A DNA stretch of 11,088 nt. Origin: an uncultured Collinsella sp. (GTDB lineage: Bacteria > Actinomycetota > Coriobacteriia > Coriobacteriales > Coriobacteriaceae). The notes under the pieces are model-generated. The model had not been told where the DNA came from and ran no database searches. It saw nothing but the letters and a program-made list of their open reading frames with translations. A program made the translations under genes and the position numbers. The DNA is taken from contig UROA01000065.1 of assembly GCA_900549355.1 (NCBI GenBank), forward strand, positions 1-11,088. Direction: 5' to 3'. This document shows positions 5,899 through 11,088 of the stretch, in pieces (position 1 is the first letter of the stretch; each line of letters opens with the position of its first letter).

Positions 5899-7116
5899 AT
5901 GGATAGCAATGCCAAGCTGAACATCTTGACCGATGCCCTAGCTGCTGCCGGGGCATCGGCATTGGCAATCGATGCGCGTGGGGACGTCGCGATCTCGACC
6001 ATGAATGACGCGGCGCTTGAGCGGGATGTGGCGGCTTTTGTCGCTGAGCGTCTCGACCGTATAGGAGACGGCGCGCGTCTGGTTATGGGGCGTGAGGGTG
6101 CGCGCCTGAGCCTGACCGTTCGCCCCACCGACAAAGAGGGCGGGGGGCTTTGGGTCGCCGTGGTCCGCGAGGTGCGCGGCGCCGCGGCGCATGCGGGCAT
6201 CGAGTGGCTCAACGCCGACGAAGTTGAGGCCCGCTACGAATCGAGCGCGTACGGCATCGTTGAGGGGGCGGCCTCGGTGGCTGCGCTGGTTGCAGAGAGT
6301 TACGCGCGCGGTGTGCCCCTTATGCTCGAGGGCGAGCTGGGAGCGGGTCAGGTCGAGATCGCCAAGTGCCTCTATCTGGACGGTCCTTTTGCCGATCAGC
6401 CCTTTGTTTCCGTTGCGCTCGATGAACTCACCGATCGCGGTTGGCGCCATGTGCTCAAAAGCGTCGAATCGCCGTTGTTCCAAACAGAGCTGACCCTTTG
6501 CATTGAGGGCTGGAACGCGGTTGGCCCCCAGCGTCTCCGCGAGCTGGTCTCCACGATGGCCGACACCGCGTTGGCGACGCGCTGCCATGTGGTGCTGACG
6601 GCGAATGACATGCCGGGCGGTAGCGAAAGTGATCAAGCCGCCTTTGTGACCGAACGCTTCGCCTGTGCGGTGAGCGTGGCGCCGGCAATCGTCGAGCAGG
6701 GGGCCGCGTCGACGAAGGTCGCGCGCTATTTGGAATATCTCGCTGATGCATTTGGGACGGCAGCGCCCGCGCTGTCCGCCGCCGCGGCGAAGACGCTCGA
6801 TGCTTACCGCTGGCCGCGCAATTATCTGCAGCTCCGTGAGGTCTCGGAACGACTGTATATATTGGTGGGGGCGGGCACGGTGGACCGCGCTGTGGCGGAG
6901 GAAGTGCTCGCCCAAGAGGACGTGATTAAGACCGCAACCTTTGGCGCCCCGACGCTCGAAAGCGACCTGTATATCCTGCGACCGCTGGCCGATACCGAGC
7001 GAGATATCGCGCATCTGGTTGTAGATCATCTCCACGGCAACCGAACCCGTGCGGCGGAGGTGCTGGGCATAAGCCGTACAACGCTGTGGCGCTTGCTGAA
7101 GGACGATGACCGTTGA
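5899..7116 (+). CDS. Degenerate NtrC/TyrR-like regulator (AAA-like domain plus Fis-type HTH)
   Basis: 405-residue probable cytoplasmic DNA-binding regulator. The N-terminal ~110 residues are a putative sensory region without a recognised fold. Residues about 115-325 align with the AAA+ domain of sigma-54 activators: EGELGAGQVEIAKCL (144-158) at Walker A, a Walker B-like stretch ELTLCIEGWNAVGPQRLREL (197-216), and YRWPRNYLQLREVSERL (303-319), the family's WPGN-RELxNxxER segment. The C-terminus HGNRTRAAEVLGISRTTLW (379-397) is a clear Fis-type helix-turn-helix. The Walker A lysine is Gln, no acidic Walker B pair is evident and no GAFTGA loop is visible, so it probably neither hydrolyses ATP nor drives sigma-54; it may act on ordinary promoters as TyrR does. 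The start at 5899 has AGGGG six bases upstream. Target genes are unknown. Confidence 0.8.
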   Translation: MDSNAKLNILTDALAAAGASALAIDARGDVAISTMNDAALERDVAAFVAERLDRIGDGARLVMGREGARLSLTVRPTDKEGGGLWVAVVREVRGAAAHAGIEWLNADEVEARYESSAYGIVEGAASVAALVAESYARGVPLMLEGELGAGQVEIAKCLYLDGPFADQPFVSVALDELTDRGWRHVLKSVESPLFQTELTLCIEGWNAVGPQRLRELVSTMADTALATRCHVVLTANDMPGGSESDQAAFVTERFACAVSVAPAIVEQGAASTKVARYLEYLADAFGTAAPALSAAAAKTLDAYRWPRNYLQLREVSERLYILVGAGTVDRAVAEEVLAQEDVIKTATFGAPTLESDLYILRPLADTERDIAHLVVDHLHGNRTRAAEVLGISRTTLWRLLKDDDR

Positions 7117-7127
7117 GCGAGGCGCCC

Positions 7128-7156
7128 GTGACCGCGCGCGACGCGTGTGCTACAGT
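7128..7156 (+). promoter_or_regulatory. Putative promoter of the 7201 gene
   Basis: GTGACC (7128-7133), a 17-base spacer and TACAGT (7151-7156) preceded by TGC, an extended -10. A start near 7163 would leave a leader of about 38 bases. The same TGCTACA-type -10 occurs before the LacI-type gene. Confidence 0.45.
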
Positions 7157-7200
7157 CCAAAGCGTTATTGTTTCGATTTGGTTACGGCGTGCGAGGGCAT

Positions 7201-7776
7201 ATGGCTGAGACTTCAAAACCGAGCCGCAGAAGGCGGAGCGCCGCGCCGGTTAACCGACGCACGACATCGGTGACGTGGGGCAAACACGCCTCGGGGTTTG
7301 ATGGCTCGTTCAAGCGCACTAAATACGGCTATCCTTCGGCAAGCGCCCGCTTGGCAATGCAGGCAGAGTCCTCACTGTGGGGCCGCAAACGCGTGGTGGG
7401 CTCAAAGCTCAAGCACGACGGCACGCTTGGTTACATCAGCCGCGGGGCGGCTCGCCGCAGCGGACTCAACCCGGCTGGTTGGCATCGTTATGTGCCGATC
7501 GTGGCCGTCGTTGCAGTGATCGTCGTCGCACTCGCTGCGCTTGGCTACGCCGGCGGTGGCGCCAACTTGGACGCAGTGTTTAAATCGCCCGAGCTCGCGC
7601 ATGCAGGCACAGAAGTTATCGAGGGCGCTCAGACCCAGACGGGCGTCGCACCCCAGCGCGGTATCGTTGCGGCGGCCTCCACCATCGCCGATGCGCAAAA
7701 GGACGAGGGCGAACAAGGCAGCGAAGCCGAAACGGCCCAGACGAACGAAACGACGACAACTCAAATATCAACATAG
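7201..7776 (+). CDS. Hypothetical single-pass membrane protein, basic N-terminus, acidic C-terminal tail
   Basis: 191 residues with no family I recognise. Residues 1-96 are very basic (SRRRRSAAPVNRR, FKRTKYGYP, GRKRVVGSKLKHDG) and likely cytoplasmic. One transmembrane helix follows at about 98-117 (VPIVAVVAVIVVALAALGYA). The outer tail (about 120-191) is low-complexity, rich in A, E, Q and T, and ends in a Thr-rich run. The positive-inside rule supports N-in/C-out. I prefer 7201 to the in-frame GTG at 7147, because the 18 extra codons use TTA, TTG and CGA and overlap the promoter; the ribosome site before 7201 (GAGGG, three bases away) is close but present. It follows the regulator by 84 bases and precedes the exporter, with a hairpin repeat just after its stop. 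A nucleic-acid- or envelope-associated role is only a guess. Confidence 0.75.
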   Translation: MAETSKPSRRRRSAAPVNRRTTSVTWGKHASGFDGSFKRTKYGYPSASARLAMQAESSLWGRKRVVGSKLKHDGTLGYISRGAARRSGLNPAGWHRYVPIVAVVAVIVVALAALGYAGGGANLDAVFKSPELAHAGTEVIEGAQTQTGVAPQRGIVAAASTIADAQKDEGEQGSEAETAQTNETTTTQIST

Positions 7777-7778
7777 CT

Positions 7779-7813
7779 TGCCGGCAGAAGGGGACGTTCC
7801 TTTTCTGCCGGCA
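7779..7813 (+). repeat. GGGGACGTTCC-loop palindromic hairpin, copy 4
   Basis: TGCCGGCAGAA (7779-7789) and TTCTGCCGGCA (7803-7813) form a perfect 11-bp stem around the 13-base loop GGGGACGTTCCTT. It begins two bases after the stop of the upstream gene. Immediately after, TTGGGGACAGTCC (7815-7827) looks like a decayed second core without a matching stem. It might also end the upstream transcript, but no T-tail follows. Confidence 0.65.
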
Positions 7814-7954
7814 CTTGGGGACAGTCCTAGTCGTTGGGGATCTACCGACGCATTGGGGGTTTGCGCCTTCCATGCATGACAGCCGTCTCTTTTATGTTTC
7901 CTTTAGCCGTTGCTGCCTAGGATGGGGGTTAGTCGGTAGGAAGGGAGCGTCTAT

Positions 7955-9523
7955 ATGGACGACGCGAGCGAGCGTTCAATCGAAGAGGACATGCTCGATC
8001 AGTTCAATTACTTTGATGATGAGGACGAGGAGCTGATCGACCGCCGCGAGCCAGCGCCGCTTGATTCCTTTGATCTGGTCGATGAAGAGCCCGACGAGGA
8101 CGAGGGCGAATCGGCGGAGCCCTCACAGCCTTCGCGCCTTGACTCGCTGCTTTCGAGAGCCCCCATGCACCACGGCGTTCGTGCCGGCGCGCTCCATATG
8201 AAAACTGACTGGCACCAGATCGTGACGGCAGGCGATGAACTTGCCGTCGATGCGCCGCTCACCGATAAATCATCCATCATCTGCCGCACCGGTATGCTTA
8301 TGCTCGCGAGCGGAACGGGTGCCTGGCGCGTGCGCGATACCATGAATCGCGTCGCCGCCGTACTCGGTGTGACCATCCACGTTGACTTAAGTCTCCTGTC
8401 GTTTGAGTGTACTTGCATCGAAGATGGTCACTGCTTTAATGAGGTTGTCAGCTTGCCCACAACGGGCGTCAATACCCATCGCATTTGGATGATGGAGAGC
8501 TTCCTAAAGGAAATCGAGACATATGGTCGCCGTTTTACGGTGCATGAGTATCACGAGATGCTCAAGACCGTTGAGAGTTCAAAACCTGATTACGCGCCTT
8601 GGCAACAGGGCCTTGCGGCGGCCTGCGCCTGTGGCGCCTTTGTCTTTTTACTTGGTGGCGGTCCTATTGAGATGGCATGCGCGTTCGTGGGCGCGGGTGT
8701 CGGCAACTTTGCCCGCTCCCATATTCTCAAGCAAGGCCTTGGTCAGTTCAGCGCGCTGACGACCGGTGTTGCGCTCGCTTGCGTTTCGTATCTGCTGGCA
8801 TTGCTCGGCCTTGGCCAGGTCATACCGGGGGCAATGTCGCACCAAGAAGGCTATATCGGCGCCATGCTCTTTGTGATTCCCGGCTTTCCGCTCATTACGG
8901 CAGGCCTCGACATCGCTAAGCTCGACATGCGAAGCGGTATCGAGCGCCTTTCATATGCCGTATCGATTATTGTGATGGCGACGCTCGTAGGTTGGATGGT
9001 TGCCGAGTGTGTTGGCCTGGCGCCGGACGACTTTGCCCCACTGGGCCTTTCGCCGCTTGCCCTTACGCTCCTGCGCGTGGTGATGAGCTTCGTTGGCGTA
9101 TTCGGCTTCTCGGTGATGTTCAACAGCCCGGTAAAGATGGCCGCGGCAGCTGGGTTGATCGGCGCCGTGTCCAATACCCTGCGTCTGACCCTTGTCGATG
9201 CGCCGACGATGATTCCCTTCCTGGGCCTCAGCACGGGAATGCCTCCCGAGGCAGCAGCGTTTATCGGCGCGCTGGTATCGGGTCTGCTGGCAAGCTTGGC
9301 CGAAGTCAAGCTCACCTACCCGCGTATCGCCCTCACGGTGCCTTCGATTGTCATTATGGTGCCGGGTTTGTATCTGTATCGCTCGATGTATTACATGTGC
9401 ACCTTCGACACGGTCAATATGCTCGGCTGGTTTGTGCGCGCAGTGCTCATCGTGGCGTTTCTGCCCGTTGGCTTGGGCGTGGCGAGAACCCTCACCGACC
9501 CTCGCTGGCGCCACACCAGCTAA
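7955..9523 (+). CDS. ThrE-family threonine/serine exporter with acidic N-terminal extension
   Basis: 522-residue integral membrane protein of the ThrE (DUF1212) family, which exports threonine and serine by proton motive force. The soluble ThrE region (about 105-205) contains the family pattern MLMLASGTGAWRVRDTMNRV (113-132) followed by AAVLG. About ten hydrophobic helices follow from 218 to 510, with paired motifs VIPGFPLITAGLDI (307-320) and VPGLYLYRSMY (469-479), matching the two fused halves (ThrE plus ThrE_2) in one chain. The first ~66 residues are unusual: dominated by Asp/Glu (DDEDEEL, DEEPDEDEGE), likely disordered and cytoplasmic. The start has AAGGGAG seven bases upstream. Stand-alone gene; a hairpin repeat begins right after its stop codon. 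Substrate is inferred from the family. Confidence 0.9.
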   Translation: MDDASERSIEEDMLDQFNYFDDEDEELIDRREPAPLDSFDLVDEEPDEDEGESAEPSQPSRLDSLLSRAPMHHGVRAGALHMKTDWHQIVTAGDELAVDAPLTDKSSIICRTGMLMLASGTGAWRVRDTMNRVAAVLGVTIHVDLSLLSFECTCIEDGHCFNEVVSLPTTGVNTHRIWMMESFLKEIETYGRRFTVHEYHEMLKTVESSKPDYAPWQQGLAAACACGAFVFLLGGGPIEMACAFVGAGVGNFARSHILKQGLGQFSALTTGVALACVSYLLALLGLGQVIPGAMSHQEGYIGAMLFVIPGFPLITAGLDIAKLDMRSGIERLSYAVSIIVMATLVGWMVAECVGLAPDDFAPLGLSPLALTLLRVVMSFVGVFGFSVMFNSPVKMAAAAGLIGAVSNTLRLTLVDAPTMIPFLGLSTGMPPEAAAFIGALVSGLLASLAEVKLTYPRIALTVPSIVIMVPGLYLYRSMYYMCTFDTVNMLGWFVRAVLIVAFLPVGLGVARTLTDPRWRHTS

Positions 9524-9556
9524 TTGGTGCAAGGGGGACAGGTTACTTTGCACCAA
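9524..9556 (+). repeat. GGGGACAGG-loop palindromic hairpin, copy 5
   Basis: TTGGTGCAA (9524-9532) and TTGCACCAA (9548-9556) form a perfect 9-bp stem around the 15-base loop GGGGGACAGGTTACT. It starts at the base after the TAA of the ThrE-type gene. The loop core is shared with the copies at 1472, 1540, 3661 and 7779, but the stem is different. Confidence 0.65.
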
Positions 9557-9559
9557 ATG

Positions 9560-9626
9560 AGTTGCGGTGAAATAGGGACTGAATTGCTGCTTAAAGGGTC
9601 AAAACAGTCCGTATTCCACCGCAACT
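9560..9626. repeat. 22-bp-arm palindrome of a second repeat type
   Basis: The arms 9560-9581 (beginning AGTTGCGGTGAAAT) and 9605-9626 are inverted copies matching at 20 of 22 positions, around a 23-base A/T-rich loop. It lies three bases after copy 5 of the GGGGACAGG hairpins, making a composite. It could terminate ThrE transcription or be a miniature mobile palindrome; no transposase is nearby. The few bases that differ between the arms suggest an old, drifting element. Confidence 0.65.
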
Positions 9627-9675
9627 TATGGGGTCGGGGGATTATCGGTGCCCTGCATCTTCATAAACTCAACGC

Positions 9676-9705
9676 TTACGAAGCGCATGCGTTTCGTGCT
9701 AGGCT
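9676..9705 (+). promoter_or_regulatory. Operator palindrome within a putative promoter for the DUF2798 gene
   Basis: A 20-bp dyad at 9678-9697, arms ACGAAGCGCA and TGCGTTTCGT, is symmetric except for one base pair. It fills the space between a weak -35 (TTACGA, 9676-9681) and an extended -10 (TGC then TAGGCT, 9700-9705). The dyad looks like a repressor site for a dimeric helix-turn-helix protein (for example TetR or MarR type); the regulator is not in this window. Confidence 0.5.
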
Positions 9706-9741
9706 GGTTCCACCACATAAGTAGTCGCAGACGCGCGTACC

Positions 9742-9792
9742 ACGGGCGGGCGAGATGAAGTTCCAACAGCTCCATCTTGCCCGCCCGTTTTT
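9742..9792 (+). terminator. Intrinsic terminator hairpin in the leader of the DUF2798 gene
   Basis: ACGGGCGGGCGAGATG (9742-9757) pairs with CATCTTGCCCGCCCGT (9773-9788), 16 bp with one G-U, around a 15-base loop and followed directly by T-rich TTTTG. This is a canonical Rho-independent terminator. It lies between the putative promoter at 9676-9705 and the start at 9837, so it is either an attenuator for that gene, the end of a short RNA of about 80 bases, or a late terminator for the ThrE-type transcript. Confidence 0.75.
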
Positions 9793-9836
9793 GTTGCGTG
9801 GCGCCGCGGTACAACACAGAGAGGAATCTGCCCTTT

Positions 9837-10385
9837 ATGCCTATCAACAAACGAGAGAGCCTGCTGTTCACCTTTATCATGTGCTTTTGCATGGTGCTCT
9901 GGATGAGCATCTACAACGTTGCCCTGCAGCACGGGGCCATCAACGGCGAGGTCGTTGCCGCTGCGTGGCTCGGCTTCCCCGTTGCCTACATTTTTGCCAT
10001 GTGCTGCGACTGGTTCGTCGCCAGCCCGCTCGCCAAGGGTTTCGCCTTTAAGTACTTGGTCACGCCGGGCAAGAGCTCGCCACTTGCCATGACGCTCGCC
10101 GTCAGCTCCTGCATGGTCGTCCCCATGGTTATCATCATGTCGCTGTACGGTGCCTGCGAGGGTCTGACGCACATGCCCGGCGGCATCCTTGCGAACCTGT
10201 ATTCCGTGCCCGCGATCTGGATGATCAACATCCCGCATAATTTTGTGATGGCGCTGCCGTGGAACCTTTTGGTAGCCGGTCCGATTTCCCGCTTCGTCTT
10301 CCGTCGCGCCTTCCCTGTGGGGACGGTTTTCGAGGAGGAGCATGCCGAGCTCTTGGAGCAGGCTATGGCTCCTGAGTGCGAGTAG
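9837..10385 (+). CDS. DUF2798-type membrane protein (two repeats)
   Basis: 182-residue integral membrane protein. The start MPINKRESLLFTFIMCFCMV followed by YNVAL (26-30) resembles the DUF2798 pattern: a short cytoplasmic N-terminus, then a helix rich in Met and Phe with a YN pair. A second, similar unit begins near 84 (MTLAVSSCMVVPMVIIMSLYG) and ends with IPHNFVMALPWNLLVAGPI (132-150). Four transmembrane helices are likely: about 8-29, 42-62, 84-105 and 124-148. The C-terminal tail is short and acidic. Function of the family is unknown to me. The start has AGAGG about 12 bases upstream, somewhat far; MPINK fits the family start. The gene stands alone behind an operator-like dyad and a terminator hairpin, suggesting conditional expression. 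Confidence 0.8.
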   Translation: MPINKRESLLFTFIMCFCMVLWMSIYNVALQHGAINGEVVAAAWLGFPVAYIFAMCCDWFVASPLAKGFAFKYLVTPGKSSPLAMTLAVSSCMVVPMVIIMSLYGACEGLTHMPGGILANLYSVPAIWMINIPHNFVMALPWNLLVAGPISRFVFRRAFPVGTVFEEEHAELLEQAMAPECE

Positions 10386-10580
10386 CTCGCTTAGGGATCT
10401 GCTGAGCGCGGGCGACTTGCTTGGTTGGAGCCCTAAGCGTGGATAGCTCGCTCGGCGACATCGCGGGCGCGAGCGGTGCGCATGACCGGAGGGCCCGTGC
10501 TGCTCCGTTGCCCGACGTGCTAGCGCGCAGAACAATCTGTTGGTGCATTCGGCGGCTGCTGAAGCGGTTCGGCAGCCGCT
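10386..10580 (+). other. Gene-free structured stretch, possible ncRNA or long 3' UTR
   Basis: No credible reading frame lies between the DUF2798 stop and the next promoter. Four hairpins follow each other: CGCTTAGGG/CCCTAAGCG (10388-10396, 10431-10439, perfect 9 bp), GCTCGC/GCGAGC (10446-10451, 10469-10474), CGGAG/CTCCG (10487-10491, 10503-10507) and the terminator-like stem at 10552-10579. The order looks like a folded RNA ending in a terminator, but I recognise no known class. Confidence 0.35.
10552..10579 (+). terminator. Probable terminator before the activase gene
   Basis: GCGGCTGCTGAA (10552-10563) and TTCGGCAGCCGC (10568-10579) form a 12-bp stem (one G-U) with a tight GCGG loop, followed by TATTTATA. 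It likely insulates the activase promoter from the upstream DUF2798 transcript. Confidence 0.6.
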
Positions 10581-10596
10581 ATTTATACGGAGTTTA

Positions 10597-10617
10597 AATA
10601 CAACAGTCTGTTGTATT
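10597..10617. promoter_or_regulatory. Perfect 21-bp operator palindrome upstream of the activase gene
   Basis: Arms AATACAACAG (10597-10606) and CTGTTGTATT (10608-10617) are exact inverted copies about a central T. This A/T-rich ACAACA-n-TGTTGT dyad is typical of TetR-family operators. It lies 50 bases before the activase start, probably over its promoter; I could not assign the -35 and -10 with confidence (TATATC near 10629-10634 is one -10 option). Confidence 0.65.
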
Positions 10618-10666
10618 ACGTAGAGTGGTATATCTCTAGCAGGAAAAATGCGAGAGACGGAGCATT

Positions 10667-11088
10667 ATGGCGTTGTTAGTAGGACTGGACGTAGGGTCGA
10701 CGACGACCAAAGTTTACGCGATGCACGAGGATATGACCGAGGCGTGGTGGGGATATCGCCGCCACGGGGCGTGTCAGACAGCGAGCGTGCGCGCCATGCT
10801 CGGCGAGCTCGCCGAGCGCTTTCCCCATGAGTCGCTGCGCGTTGCGGTGACCGGCTCGGGTGCGCGCGATATCGCGACCGCGCTGGGCGCCTCGTACGTT
10901 CAGGAGGTGGTCGCCAACGCGCTCGCGATCAGCAGGTTCTATCCGCAGACGCGCTGCGCCATCGAGCTGGGCGGCCAAGACGCCAAGATGATCTTCTTCC
11001 GCACCAACGATAAGGGAGACATCGAGGTTGCCGACATGCGCATGAACGGCTCCCGCGCAGGCGGGACCGGGGCCTTTTCGGCTCGATG
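10667..11088 (+). CDS. Acyl-CoA dehydratase activase / BadF-BcrA-HgdC ATPase family, N-terminal part
   Basis: The first 140 residues of an ASKHA-fold ATPase that in this family feeds a low-potential electron to a 2-hydroxyacyl-CoA dehydratase or related enzyme. MALLVGLDVGSTTTKVYAM is the phosphate-1 motif, VTGSGARDIA (61-70) and FVQE-like YVQEVVANALA follow, then IELGGQDAKMI (99-109) and MNGSRAGGTGAF (126-137). In known activases the last motif reads MNxxCAxGTG, and that Cys ligates the [4Fe-4S] cluster; here it is Arg130. GGAG four bases before the ATG supports the start. The gene runs off the window, so its total size, and whether it is the long DUF2229-containing form, cannot be told. The upstream palindrome suggests tight control by a TetR-type repressor. 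Confidence 0.88.
   Translation, partial: MALLVGLDVGSTTTKVYAMHEDMTEAWWGYRRHGACQTASVRAMLGELAERFPHESLRVAVTGSGARDIATALGASYVQEVVANALAISRFYPQTRCAIELGGQDAKMIFFRTNDKGDIEVADMRMNGSRAGGTGAFSAR

Noticed and set aside
5938..7035. Long reverse-strand frame opposite the degenerate activator
   Set aside because: Antisense shadow of a convincing gene with a ribosome site and clear HTH; composition is Arg- and Ala-rich nonsense.
9731..9760. GTACCACGGG near a terminator resembling a T-box (in reverse)
   Set aside because: The likeness is short and on the wrong strand for the downstream gene; no stem I or specifier region is visible.
9699..10535. Reverse-strand frame opposite the DUF2798 gene
   Set aside because: It runs through a terminator and a palindrome-rich gap and is antisense to a recognisable membrane protein.
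1..11088. CRISPR array, tRNA/rRNA genes, prophage or complete insertion sequence
   Set aside because: No direct-repeat/spacer pattern, no tRNA cloverleaf and no transposase, integrase or phage structural protein was seen.

Overview
The window is GC-rich, densely coded bacterial DNA from a probable Gram-positive anaerobe. The gene set fits class Coriobacteriia, Collinsella-like: an actinobacterial-type GlmS, a ThrE-family exporter, DUF2798 and YeiH-type membrane proteins, and a 2-hydroxyacyl-CoA dehydratase-type activase. The taxon is inferred from gene content and from recalled GGGGACAG-type intergenic hairpins, not from a search. No rRNA, tRNA, CRISPR array, transposase or phage gene was seen.

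Layout. At 1-91 is the 5' end of a minus-strand secreted protein. A strong intrinsic terminator (229-260) separates it from a minus-strand LacI-family repressor (295-1407), which has a TTGACA/TACAAT promoter and a likely autoregulatory operator. The 329-base divergent gap 1408-1736 has no gene. It holds two palindromic hairpins, a cluster of three TGGTAT half-sites and the glmS leader. glmS (1737-3584) ends in a perfect 14-bp terminator and converges on a GntR/FCD regulator (3696-4397, minus). That regulator is divergent from a YeiH-family sulfur-anion exporter (4591-5625), probably its target. After a structured leader (5626-5898) comes a degenerate NtrC/TyrR-like regulator (5899-7116). Next are an orphan single-pass membrane protein (7201-7776), a ThrE-type threonine/serine exporter with an acidic N-terminal extension (7955-9523), a DUF2798 membrane protein (9837-10385) behind an operator and a terminator hairpin, a structured gene-free stretch (10386-10580), a perfect operator palindrome, and the first 140 codons of a dehydratase-activase (10667-11088).

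The main unexplained signal is a set of five intergenic hairpins (1472-1512, 1540-1574, 3661-3697, 7779-7813, 9524-9556). Their loops share a GGG(G)A(C/T)-type core, mostly GGGACAGG, while four of the five stem sequences are unrelated yet self-complementary. Three of them overlap or begin within 3 bases of a stop codon. A second type of palindrome (9560-9626) abuts the last one. Two copies form a 29/30 inverted repeat around glmS.

The window is a set of independently regulated single genes (LacI, GntR/FCD, degenerate enhancer-binding protein) and transporters rather than one long operon. No complete new multi-gene system is evident; the novelty is mostly in the intergenic DNA.
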